Shown piece by piece: positions 48,587 through 56,673 of a stretch of DNA of 64,000 nt. The first letter of the stretch is position 1. Every line of letters starts with the position of its first letter. A program made the position numbers and the translations under genes. The DNA is from Planctomycetota bacterium (GTDB taxonomy: Bacteria > Planctomycetota > UBA1135 > GCA-002686595). The stretch lies in contig JADJQU010000011.1 in the NCBI GenBank assembly GCA_016712565.1, positions 124,001 to 188,000 on the forward strand, read 5' to 3'. The notes under the pieces were generated by a model. That model worked only from the letters and a program-made list of their open reading frames with translations. It did no database searches and was not told where the DNA came from.

Positions 48587-49483
48587 TCACTCCCGCGGGC
48601 GGCTGCGCTTCGCGCCCGCGCGGGATTCCAGCGCCGAGCCGAAGGCATGCCACGCGCGACGGCTGCTCACCCGCTCCCGCACGGCCCGGCCCAGGCGCCT
48701 GCGCTCGGCGCGCCGCGGCTCGTAGGCCCGCAGGAACGCGGACATCACGCGTCCGCGGCGGGCCAGGTCCCCCTCGCGGACCATGCGCTCCACGTGGCGC
48801 AGGAGTCGGGCGAGGTTGGCCACGCGCTGCGCCTCGCCCAGGGCGGGCAAGAAGCGCGAGCCGTCGAGGTCCAGCACCCACAGGCGCGCACGCTCGCCCC
48901 GCAGGCTCGCGGGATCCACCAGAAAGTTCCGCGGAGTGAGGTCCGCGTGCAGGAACCCCAGATCGTGGAGCCGCCGAACCAGGGCCCCGAAGGCGCGGGC
49001 CGCGCGCGACTCGAGCCCGGGCTCCAGGGCTCCGCTGACGGCGCGGCGGGCCAGGGTGCCCAGGTCCACGGCGCCCTCGATGCGACGCGACACCAGTTCC
49101 AGTTCCCAGGCTCCGGCCGGGAGACGTCGCGCCCGGGCCGCCACCACTTCGGGCACGGGGACACCGCAGGCGGCCAGGCGGCGCGACAGCGCAAGTTCCC
49201 GGAAGGGCCGCAGGGGATCCAGGTAGCGCCTGCCCGTGAGCCAGCGCAGCAGGCCCCCGTGGGTGAAGCGCCGCACCACGAGGCGCTCCGCGCCCAGGAC
49301 GATTTCCCCCAGGAGGGACCGGCCGGCGAGGTCGCTCGGGGCCACGGCGCCGTCCGCCTCGGCGGTGTAGCCCGCCCGGGCCAGGGCCTCCGCCAGAGCG
49401 GCCTGAACGGCGAACACCGCGCGCGGCGTGCGCACTCGAAGCACGTCCGCGGGAAGGCGGTCCAGTTCCGACCAATCGGTCAT
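48587..49483 (-). CDS. KdkA/WaaP-family lipopolysaccharide core kinase
   Basis: 298 residues, small eukaryotic-kinase-like fold of the Kdo/WaaP group. HADLTPRNFLVD (residues 179-190) is the catalytic loop (Asp181, Asn186) and VLDLDGSRF carries Asp205 for metal. A conserved Glu/Arg-rich N-lobe (RRFTHGGLLRWLTGRRYLDPLRPFRELAL) precedes it. Such enzymes phosphorylate Kdo or core heptose in LPS, on the cytosolic membrane face. It is convergent to the upstream kinase and diverges from a glycosyltransferase 9 gene, which supports a role in envelope glycolipid synthesis. The exact acceptor is unknown. Confidence 0.85.
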   Translation of the reverse strand: MTDWSELDRLPADVLRVRTPRAVFAVQAALAEALARAGYTAEADGAVAPSDLAGRSLLGEIVLGAERLVVRRFTHGGLLRWLTGRRYLDPLRPFRELALSRRLAACGVPVPEVVAARARRLPAGAWELELVSRRIEGAVDLGTLARRAVSGALEPGLESRAARAFGALVRRLHDLGFLHADLTPRNFLVDPASLRGERARLWVLDLDGSRFLPALGEAQRVANLARLLRHVERMVREGDLARRGRVMSAFLRAYEPRRAERRRLGRAVRERVSSRRAWHAFGSALESRAGAKRSRPRE

Positions 49484-49515
49484 GGGGCGGCCCGAGTCTA
49501 CTCCCCGTCGGCTCG

Positions 49516-50688
49516 ATGCCGCAGACTCTTGTCATGACCGAGAGCCGTCCCCTCCGCGAAGCCGGGCCCAGCCGTGGGAGCGGGTCCTCGGAGGCGGCAC
49601 TCCCCCGCGCGGGCAGCCCCCCCATCGAAGTGCCGCAGGGGCGGTCGATCCCTCCGGGAGCACTGCCGGAGAGCCTGCTCATCGTGCGACTCGGTGCCCT
49701 GGGTGACGTGGTCAACGCGCTGGCCCTGGCCAACGCGCTGGTGCGCGCGCGAGCGGATCTGCGCGTGGGCTGGGCCTGCCACGAACTCGCCCTGCCATTG
49801 CTCGAAGGCCATCCGGCCATTGCTCGCGTGCATGTCTGGCGGCGCGGCGGCGGGATCAGCGGCTTTCGGCAACTGGTGCGGGAAATCCGCGCCGAACGCT
49901 ACGGCGCGGCCCTCGACCTGCAGCGACTGACGAAGAGCGCGCTCCTGGCGCGCATGTCCGGTGCGGCGAGGACCCTGGGGTTCGACCGCGCGCGCACCAA
50001 GGAAGGCAGCTGGCTCTGGCTCGGTGAGCACCTCGCGCCCGCCGACTCCGCGCGCCCCATGGCCGAGCAGGCCCTGGACTTCGCCCGCCATCTGGGTCTG
50101 TCCGAGCCGCGCGTGGACCTCGACCTGCCGCGGCGCGTGGAAGAGGACGCCTGGGCCGAGCAATGGGAGCGCGCCCAGGGCCGGCCGCCGCTGCTGCTCA
50201 ACCTCGGCGCCACCAAGCCCGCCAACCGCTGGCCCGCGGCGAGTTGGGGAGCCCTGGCCCGCGCACTCGTTTCGCGCACGGACGTGGCAGTGGCCCTGAC
50301 CGGCGGGCCGGGGGACCGGCCCTTCGCCGAGGAAGTGCGCGCGGCCGGAGCGGAGGCCGCGCTGGACCTGGTGGGCGCCACCAGCGTGCCCCGGCTCGTG
50401 GCCCTGCAGCGGCGCGCGCGACTGGTGGTCACCTGCGACACGGGCCCGATGCACACCGCGGCGGCGGTGGGCGCGCCGGTCCTGGCCTTGTTCGGCGCCG
50501 CGGATGAACGCCGCACGGGCCCCTACGGCCAGGGCGCCCATGTGCTGCGCACACGCCCCCCCTGCGCGCCCTGCGGCAGGCGCACGTGCCCCCTGCCGAG
50601 GCACGTCTGCATGGAGGAACTGTCGGTCGAGGCCGTGCTGGCGGCCGTGGCGCGGCGCTTGGACCCCGGCCGCGACGCCGGGGCCTGA
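49516..50688 (+). CDS. Glycosyltransferase family 9 (heptosyltransferase-like)
   Basis: 390 residues, GT-B fold. The N-domain motif LLIVRLGALGDVVNALALANALVRARADLRVGWA begins near residue 54. The C-domain shows LLLNLGATKPANRWPAASWGALARALV, VALTGGPGDRPFAEEV and VVTCDTGPMHTAAAVGAPVLALFGAADERRTGPYG. The typical terminus CMEELSVEAVLAAVARRL follows a cysteine-rich segment. GT9 enzymes transfer heptose or related sugars to LPS core. The N-terminal 50 residues are low complexity, and an ATG at 49534 is an alternative start. Only 32 bp separate it from the divergent KdkA-like gene, so promoters must overlap. Confidence 0.9.
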   Translation: MPQTLVMTESRPLREAGPSRGSGSSEAALPRAGSPPIEVPQGRSIPPGALPESLLIVRLGALGDVVNALALANALVRARADLRVGWACHELALPLLEGHPAIARVHVWRRGGGISGFRQLVREIRAERYGAALDLQRLTKSALLARMSGAARTLGFDRARTKEGSWLWLGEHLAPADSARPMAEQALDFARHLGLSEPRVDLDLPRRVEEDAWAEQWERAQGRPPLLLNLGATKPANRWPAASWGALARALVSRTDVAVALTGGPGDRPFAEEVRAAGAEAALDLVGATSVPRLVALQRRARLVVTCDTGPMHTAAAVGAPVLALFGAADERRTGPYGQGAHVLRTRPPCAPCGRRTCPLPRHVCMEELSVEAVLAAVARRLDPGRDAGA

Positions 50689-50700
50689 GTCCGCCCCGCC

Positions 50701-52278
50701 TCAGACTCCCGCGCCGAAGCCGTCGAACGGGTCCCGCTCCGCCTTGGGGGCCGGAGGCGGCGCGGGCGGAGCCGGGGGCGGCGTGGGAGCACGCGGTGCG
50801 GGCGCGGAACGGGGTGCGCGGTTCGAGGGCTCCTCGAAAATGCCCAGACCGAAGCCGGTGTCACCGGATCCCTGGGCGGGAGGCGCCGCGCGTTCGGGGG
50901 CCCGCTCCTGGGGGCGATCCACGCGTTCCGGCGGCCGCTGGGGCGGACGATCCGAAAAACTCTCGCGCGCCCGCTCGGGGAAACTCTCGCGCGGACGCTC
51001 GGGGAAGCTCTCGCGCGGACGCTCGGGGGAGTTCTCGCGGGGACGCTCACGGGAGCGCTCGGGTGCCCACTCGCGCGGGGCGTCCTGGGGCGGGCCGCCG
51101 CGTTCCTGGCGGCCGCCGGCGCCGAATTCGCCCTCGGGGCGGGCCGGCCGCTCGAAGCCGCGGTCCTCGGGGCCGCGCGGAGCCCGTCCACCGCGGTCCC
51201 GGTGCCGACCGTGCTGGCCGCCGCCCTCGCCGCGGGAGCGGTTCTCGCCGCGCGGGCGTTCCTCCTCGCGGGCGCCCTCGGCGTGCATCGGAGCCCCAGC
51301 CGCGGGAGCGTGTTCCTCCGGATGGGAGCGCGGTCCGGTGCGGCCGCCGCGATCTCCTCGATCCCCGTGGCCCCGGTCCCGGCCATGTTCCCGGTGGTCC
51401 CCGTGGCTCCGGCCGGAGCCCTGGGAATCCGCCCGGCCTTGGAAGTCGCCGTGGGCCCCGTGGGCCCCGTGGGAGGTGTGGGGAGCCTCGGCCTGCCGGG
51501 GACCGCGATCGCGCTCCACGTGAATGGCCTCGGCGGAGGTCTCTCCAAAACCCTCTTCCTCGTAGCCGCCGCTGCGTGACTCGGCGACCGCCGGAGCTCC
51601 GCGACGGGGACCGCGATCGTGCCCCCGCTCATTTCCGTGGCGGCCGCCGCGAGGCTGCTGGTCACGGCCGCGCTCGGGGAAGTCCCGTCGGCCTCCGCCG
51701 GGTCGCACCTCGGGCTCGATTCCGTCGTGGCAGGTCTCGGTGACCTCCAGGAACTCCGTGGGGATCTGGCCCGCAAGGAACAGCGCCTTGCGATCGTAGA
51801 AGTTGATGCCCTCTTCCCAGGCATCCAGGGCGTCGACGGTGATCACCACGTAGTCGCGTCCGGTGCGCCGGCCGGCCTCCTTGGCGTCCTCCGGCGTCAG
51901 CGCCAGGTGCAGGAAGCGGCGGCGGCCGCCGCGCAGGCCGTAGCGCGTGGCGCGATCCGCATCCCGGGCCGAGATGCCCACGAACAGGAACTCCGGGGGC
52001 CGCGTGGGCTCGCCGGGTTCGACGTCGATGGAGTGCCCGTAGAGAGCGCGGACGCGATTGCCGACCAACTCGTAGCGCGGCCGATCGCCGGCGTGGATGG
52101 CATCCTCCAGGTCCACCAGGGTGACCGGCTCACCCAGGCGTTCGTTGAGGGCTTGGACCACTCGCTCGGCGTCGCCGTACCCGTGGGCGTCGAGTTCGAG
52201 ATCGAACTCCTCGGGCTGGTGCCGGAGCATGTACGCGAGGGAGCGGGTGATGCGTTCGATCAGGGCGGGGTGGGTCAT
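50701..52278 (-). CDS. kptA: RNA 2'-phosphotransferase (KptA/Tpt1) with long disordered tail
   Basis: 525 residues. The first 185 form the KptA fold: LAYMLRHQPEE with Arg19-His20, RPRYELVGNRVRALYGHS with Arg77, and Arg119-121 in RRRFLHLA. These are the catalytic RH...R...R residues of Tpt1, which removes a 2'-phosphate from RNA using NAD+. The family's YHGT nucleotide motif is replaced by LFVGI (98-102). The remaining 340 residues are Arg/Gly/Glu/Pro-rich and disordered, including a 24-bp DNA repeat. No RNA ligase that would make 2'-phosphates is seen nearby. The start is ATG 52278; the upstream frame is shadow. Confidence 0.87.
   Translation of the reverse strand: MTHPALIERITRSLAYMLRHQPEEFDLELDAHGYGDAERVVQALNERLGEPVTLVDLEDAIHAGDRPRYELVGNRVRALYGHSIDVEPGEPTRPPEFLFVGISARDADRATRYGLRGGRRRFLHLALTPEDAKEAGRRTGRDYVVITVDALDAWEEGINFYDRKALFLAGQIPTEFLEVTETCHDGIEPEVRPGGGRRDFPERGRDQQPRGGRHGNERGHDRGPRRGAPAVAESRSGGYEEEGFGETSAEAIHVERDRGPRQAEAPHTSHGAHGAHGDFQGRADSQGSGRSHGDHREHGRDRGHGDRGDRGGRTGPRSHPEEHAPAAGAPMHAEGAREEERPRGENRSRGEGGGQHGRHRDRGGRAPRGPEDRGFERPARPEGEFGAGGRQERGGPPQDAPREWAPERSRERPRENSPERPRESFPERPRESFPERARESFSDRPPQRPPERVDRPQERAPERAAPPAQGSGDTGFGLGIFEEPSNRAPRSAPAPRAPTPPPAPPAPPPAPKAERDPFDGFGAGV
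50960..51055. repeat. Tandem 24-bp repeat in the KptA tail
   Basis: Four units of 24 bp (50960, 50984, 51008, 51032). Units 2 and 3 differ at one base (CTCTCGCGCGGACGCTCGGG is common); units 1 and 4 are degenerate. They encode repeated Pro-Glu-Arg-Pro-Arg-Glu-Ser-Phe on the minus strand. Being in frame and a multiple of three, copy number can vary without a frameshift. Confidence 0.85.
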
Positions 52279-52686
52279 TCGACTCGGGGCGGCTCTAGGC
52301 GACTCGGACTGGGGCGGTCGTTGAACGAGGACGGCGCCGAGGGGGGGCCGCCGCGGGCGGACCGGTCGCCCCGGCCGGGGCCGGGACAATTCGCGCGGTC
52401 GCCGGCGGAGCATGGCACCGTCCTGGCGCCGGCGACCCGGGGGCCCTGGGGCCCGCCCTGGGTCGCGCGGAGGGCGAGAGTCTAACAAGGTGGTCGCCCA
52501 GAACCACTGGGGGGAGGCCGGCGCGGAGGGCCGGTCCCTTGGGCTTGGCAGGGGACCTGGAAGCGGGGCCTGGGCGCGAGGCCGCCCGCCCGGGCCGTGG
52601 GGCGGCCCGGTCCGTGGAGGGCCGCGCCGCCGGCCGAGGCTCTGGCGCGTCGGCCGATCGGGAGTCGGCGGCCACGCTCGTTCCCC

Positions 52687-52726
52687 ATGGGCCCCCATGG
52701 GCCCCGATGGGCCCCGATGAGCCCCG
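52687..52726. repeat. Short 10-bp tandem repeat (ATGGGCCCCG type)
   Basis: Four consecutive 10-bp units, ATGGGCCCCC then ATGGGCCCCG twice and ATGAGCCCCG. Each contains the palindrome GGGCCC or a relative. It lies in the non-coding DNA upstream of kptA. It may only reflect slippage in G/C-rich sequence. Confidence 0.8.
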
Positions 52727-52831
52727 ATGGCCGTGCCGGCGCGCCGGGCGCCCGGGGCCCGTGGAAGGGCCCCGGCGTGCGGGGCCGAGGCGTGGGAAGG
52801 AGCATCGGCGCCCGCGGGGGCCCGTCCCGGG

Positions 52832-52879
52832 AAAAAAAGATGCGGCGCCCGATCTGGGTTGAGCAGATCGGGCGCCGCA
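52832..52879 (-). terminator. Strong rho-independent terminator (minus strand)
   Basis: A perfect 16-bp stem (52841-52856 with 52864-52879; right arm CAGATCGGGCGCCGCA, read on the plus strand) closed by a 7-base loop. On the minus strand it is followed by TC and seven T (plus-strand A at 52832-52838). It is the best terminator in the window. The nearest minus-strand gene that it could end is the unknown gene at 53210-53656, which stops 330 bp upstream. Confidence 0.85.
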
Positions 52880-53209
52880 AAGGGGCGCGCCCGCAGCCCC
52901 CGCCGCGAGCGCGCGAATTGGCGGGTCCCACACCACCAATCCTGTCTAGGTTGTTCTTGTTGTCGGATCCGCCGACCTGACCACCGCGACCGAGTTTCCG
53001 GGGCGCGGGGTGCGGGTCAGCCGATTCGGCCCTTGTCCGTGTCGCTAGGACCATCGCCGGGTCCCTGCCGAGTGCCTCAGCCGGGCGGGCCGCGCCGACC
53101 GAACGCACTCTCTGATTTTTCTTCACCCGGCGGGGTCGTGAGCCTCGGGTCGGCGGAGCGATCTGCCGATCGTCGCCACCCCCCCACCACCGCCGAGCCG
53201 ATTCCTAGT

Positions 53210-53656
53210 TCAGCGATTCTGAGGATTCCAGTGCCTTGCCAGCCGCGCCGTCCAGCGAACCCGATTCTCCGCGGAATCCGATCCGGTCATTCCGTCCGGC
53301 CCCTTCGGGCGTTCCAGGGCTGACCGGCCGGAGGGCGGCAGGGGCAGTTCCCTGGGTGCGGACTTGCGAGGTGCCGTGCCCTTGACCGCGGGAGCCTGCT
53401 TGCGCTCCGACAGACCTGATACGCCGCGGATCGGCGGGGCATTGTTCGAACTGTGTGTAAGTTCACCGGCGGGCAGGAACCCCAGGGGGGCCAACCCGGC
53501 AAGGAACTGCTCGCTGCCCTGCACATCGATGGTCAGGCGATCGCCGGACACCTCGTCGTGCCAGGTGAGCACCTGGGAGTGCAATCGACGCGGAACCGAC
53601 CGCCCCGGCGGTGAGTCCTCGGATCCTCCGTCGCGCTTGGAATCGATGTGCTTCAT
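53210..53656 (-). CDS. Small protein of unknown function
   Basis: 148 residues as read. I recognise no family. The first 70 residues look protein-like (SQVLTWHDEVSGDRLTIDVQG, FLAGLAPLGFLPAGEL). The rest is Ser/Arg/Pro-rich, possibly disordered. The ATG at 53656 has GGAG six bases upstream, a good ribosome-binding site for this genome. Lower GC than the neighbours also argues against a chance frame. A strong terminator lies 330 bp downstream on the same strand. No signal peptide or membrane helix. Whether the C-terminal half is truly translated is uncertain. Confidence 0.5.
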   Translation of the reverse strand: MKHIDSKRDGGSEDSPPGRSVPRRLHSQVLTWHDEVSGDRLTIDVQGSEQFLAGLAPLGFLPAGELTHSSNNAPPIRGVSGLSERKQAPAVKGTAPRKSAPRELPLPPSGRSALERPKGPDGMTGSDSAENRVRWTARLARHWNPQNR

Positions 53657-53983
53657 GTGCGGCTCCGTTGTTCTCCTGGCCTACTTCGCGGTTGCGCGCC
53701 GGGAATTCTCGTCGGACCGGAGAATCTGGACGCGCCCTGCGCCTCCGGGCGCTTTCATTCCTTGGGGAACGCCGCTTCGACGCACGCGTTGGAGGGATCG
53801 TCCAGATCCTCGGGAAACTCGCGCAAGAGTTGGGCAAGGCGCGGTCAATCCCGGGCCGAGGCCAGGGCGCTCCCCCCCCGGAAGGAAGCGAGAGGCCGCG
53901 AATGGGGGCGTGCCGATTCCGCCCCGCGGGCCGAATTTGCGCGTAAGGGAAGCGCGTTCGGCCGCGCGGCCGAAGAACGCGAG
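53657..53983. other. Non-coding region between the small gene and the phosphatase-like gene
   Basis: 327 bp with no gene called. A 27-codon minus-strand stretch (about 53760-53840) reads LAQLLREFPEDLDDPSNACVEA, which looks protein-like. It has a stop just upstream and no start, so it may be a gene remnant or another indel-broken gene. The promoter of the gene at 53210-53656 should lie here. Confidence 0.4.
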
Positions 53984-56431
53984 CTAGCGCGCGAACTCCA
54001 GGGGCGGCATGTCGTACCCCGGGGGAATCGCGACCCCGGTGAGCTTGAGCACCGTGGGCGCGATCTGCAGCAGGTCGATCTTCTCCATCGGCGCGGCGAG
54101 CTTGCGATTCGAGAAGAAGATGCCGCGCACCAGGCTCGGGTCCAACGTGACGTGGTCCCCGGACCAGGCCTTGTCGTTGGGCACGATGGTCTTGCTCGCC
54201 TCCAGGGTGCCGTCGGGACGCACGGTGCCCGACATCCCGCCCCCGGTCGTGAGCCAGGACACGCGGTAGCCCGCGCTGAAGCACAGCAACATGTCCGCCT
54301 CGCGATCGGCGTGGGGACCGGAGTGGATGTCCTCCATCACGTAGGCCCCCGCTCCGATCTTGGCTCCGGTGGCTTCATCGGTGTGCGCCAGGAAATCCCG
54401 GGCGATGGAGTCCAGGAGCGCGCGCTTCTCCTCGGCGGCGACGATGCCGCGGCCCTCGCGGCCCTTGAGGTTCACGTAGACCATGCCGAGCCCCAGGGCG
54501 TAGGCCCGGGTCTTCGACCAATCCACGTAGGCATTCAGATCGCCGGTCGCGTCCGCGCCGGGCGGCAGGCCCGCGACCGAGGCCTTGAGCACCAGGTAGC
54601 CCTTCTCGATCAGCCAGTTGTTGAGGTGCACTTGGTGCTTGAAGCTCTGGAAGCCGTGGTCGGAGCACACGATCAACGTGTCCTCGGGCTTCAGCTGGCG
54701 TTGGACCTCGCCCACGAAGGCGTCCATGCGCCGGTAGCTAGCGGGGATCGCGTCCGACAGGGCGATCTCCTCCCCGCAGAAGGTCATGCGCTGGGCCGCG
54801 CTCTCGGCCGAATACAGCGGGTGCTCCGGGTCGTAGTAGCGGTACATCATGTGCTGCACGCGGTCCGGCGTGGACTCGCAGCTCATGAGGATCCGCCAAT
54901 CCTTGCGCGAGAGCGCCTCGCGGGTGAGCTGTTCGCGCCACGTCAAGGTGAACTCGATGTCCTGCATGAAGCTCACGGAATCGATCACCGCGTCCTTGAG
55001 CGGCAGGTTCATGCACGCCCAACCCACGGTCTCGAAGGGCCCGCAGGCGTGGGCCAGTTCCCGCGAGAAGCGCGCCGGCTGGGAGAGCGGCTGCCAGAAC
55101 GGCGGATGGGCCGGGTCGTACTGCAGGGCGTCGACGTAGAGTTCCACGCGCTCGGCCGAGTACTGGATCAACTTCGCGCGCACGATGGCGCGCACCTTGA
55201 GGATCGGATTGAGCGGGAAGGTGAGGGAGTACCAGCCGGACCAGGCGCCCGGGGAGAGCGACTCGGTGTGCTCCCCGATCGTGACGTCGGCGCGCTCGCC
55301 CCGGCGCTGGATCACCACCGGCACGGTGACGCGCTCGCCGGAGGCCTTTTCGAGCCGTTCCTGGACCTTGGCGCGCTGGGCGTTGAGTTCCTGGGAGCGC
55401 TGGTAGCGCAGGTCCGTGTCGTCGAGGGCCGTCTCGATCTCGCGCAGCTCGGAGCTGACGCGGTCCACCTCCCAGAAGTTGACCGGGCCGGGCAGGGACG
55501 AGTCGAAGCGCCCGTTGCGCTCGTCGATGCGGAAGATCAGGCCGCCCGAACTCGTGTCGGTGCCGCGCGGAGCGCGATAGAGCTGGGCCTCGTCGGAGGT
55601 GTAGATGAAGAACGAGTTGACCGAGCCGCGCGCGTCGGGCACGCCCAGGCCCGCCAGCACCTGGGCACCCTCCACCGGATCGCGGTCGAAGGCCTGGGCC
55701 GCATCGAGGACCAGGCTCTTCACGCCGGCCGCCGCGGCGGTCTCCCAGAAGGGTGCTGCTTCCACCGGGTTGTTCCAGACCGGGATGCGCGAGGGCAGGT
55801 AGCTGCGCAGGGCCCGGCCGCCGACGAAGCTCGCCCCGCCGAGCAGCAGCGAAAGTCCCAGGGCCAGGGCCGGCCGCATGCGCAGCAAGAGGAACACGCC
55901 CAGGAACAGGAGCAGGGCGCCCAGCCCCACGGCGGCGCCCAACACATTGGCATTCCAGGACGGGATCGGCGCGCCCTGCAGTTGCTCCACGGGCGTCTCG
56001 ATGGGTCCCGCCAGGTGGCCGAAGGTCGGCGACGGCGTGCGATTGGATTCCTTGACGCGCGACTCGCGCAGGTCCCGCCGGATGAAACCCGGCACGCCGG
56101 TCTTGGCCGGATTCTGGCCGGAGTTCAGGGCCGCCCAGGACACCGGCGACTCCGCGGGGTTGGTGGTCTCCAGGGGTGAGAAGGTGCCCTCGGCGCGCAG
56201 GGCCGCCAGATGGGGCAGGAGCCCCCGGTCCATGAGTTCCGCGGCGGTGCGCGCATCGGCGCCGTCGAAGCCCAGCACGACCACGCGGCCGTTGACCTGG
56301 GCGGCCTGGGTGGCGGGCGCCACGCCCCGCGAGGGCGCGCCGGAGGAGCCCGCGGCAAGCCCGGCGTTCATGAGCAGGACGAGGGCCGCGGCGAGGCGGA
56401 CCAGGGGATTCAGGAGGCGCGGGTCGGTCAT
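53984..56431 (-). CDS. Alkaline-phosphatase-superfamily phosphodiesterase/nucleotide pyrophosphatase-like protein
   Basis: 815 residues. The signal or anchor helix is LNPLVRLAAALVLLMNAGLAAG. The metal site motif VVVLGFDGAD has Asp56, and the likely nucleophile region is TTNPAESPVSWAALNSGQNPAKTG (89-112). Two more hydrophobic helices (about 160-200) interrupt the domain. Metal-binding SDHGF is near residue 590, and the C-terminus has the late motif APTVLKLTGVAIPPGYDMPPL. The order fits the type I phosphodiesterase/nucleotide pyrophosphatase group, which cleaves phosphodiesters outside the cytoplasm. Membrane helices inside the catalytic part are unusual. It is divergent from the next gene. Substrate unknown. 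Confidence 0.85.
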   Translation of the reverse strand: MTDPRLLNPLVRLAAALVLLMNAGLAAGSSGAPSRGVAPATQAAQVNGRVVVLGFDGADARTAAELMDRGLLPHLAALRAEGTFSPLETTNPAESPVSWAALNSGQNPAKTGVPGFIRRDLRESRVKESNRTPSPTFGHLAGPIETPVEQLQGAPIPSWNANVLGAAVGLGALLLFLGVFLLLRMRPALALGLSLLLGGASFVGGRALRSYLPSRIPVWNNPVEAAPFWETAAAAGVKSLVLDAAQAFDRDPVEGAQVLAGLGVPDARGSVNSFFIYTSDEAQLYRAPRGTDTSSGGLIFRIDERNGRFDSSLPGPVNFWEVDRVSSELREIETALDDTDLRYQRSQELNAQRAKVQERLEKASGERVTVPVVIQRRGERADVTIGEHTESLSPGAWSGWYSLTFPLNPILKVRAIVRAKLIQYSAERVELYVDALQYDPAHPPFWQPLSQPARFSRELAHACGPFETVGWACMNLPLKDAVIDSVSFMQDIEFTLTWREQLTREALSRKDWRILMSCESTPDRVQHMMYRYYDPEHPLYSAESAAQRMTFCGEEIALSDAIPASYRRMDAFVGEVQRQLKPEDTLIVCSDHGFQSFKHQVHLNNWLIEKGYLVLKASVAGLPPGADATGDLNAYVDWSKTRAYALGLGMVYVNLKGREGRGIVAAEEKRALLDSIARDFLAHTDEATGAKIGAGAYVMEDIHSGPHADREADMLLCFSAGYRVSWLTTGGGMSGTVRPDGTLEASKTIVPNDKAWSGDHVTLDPSLVRGIFFSNRKLAAPMEKIDLLQIAPTVLKLTGVAIPPGYDMPPLEFAR

Positions 56432-56673
56432 GGGCTGTGCTGTTCGGCGGCGCAGGGGTCAGGTAGGATCGCCGTTTTCGGGGATTCGTCCCGGGAGCTT
56501 CGCTGGCGCGCGGTCCACGCAGGGGCCGTGCTCAGCCCGGGCCCCACGCAAGTCGTTCCGCGCCCATGGACGGGCTGCCGGGCCAGGGGCCGGGCAACCT
56601 GCCGCGTGACGGGAACGGCGCCGTGGTGGGCCCGGTCCGGCCCTTCCGAGAGCGATCCACGCGAGCGAGGCAC

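Larger units (their letters stand above)
52279..53209. other. Non-coding region with a minus-strand terminator
   Basis: 931 bp without a recognisable gene. The part next to kptA (to about 52700) is low-complexity G/C sequence, with a 10-bp tandem repeat at 52687-52726. The strong hairpin at 52841-52879 terminates a minus-strand transcript. Between the hairpin and 53209 the composition is less extreme; I found no RNase P, tmRNA, SRP or tRNA signatures there. The stretch could be the 3' untranslated part of the small gene at 53210-53656 or hold an unknown small RNA. Confidence 0.5.

Noticed and set aside
52482..53126. Minus-strand open frame of 214 codons in the non-coding region
   Set aside because: It reads straight through the strong terminator hairpin and low-complexity DNA, with no recognisable domain.
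52880..53210. Possible RNase P RNA, tmRNA or SRP RNA
   Set aside because: None of the conserved core sequences of these RNAs was found on either strand.
53755..53840. Short protein-like stretch LAQLLREFPEDLDDPSNAC
   Set aside because: Stop immediately upstream, no start codon; too short to support a gene.
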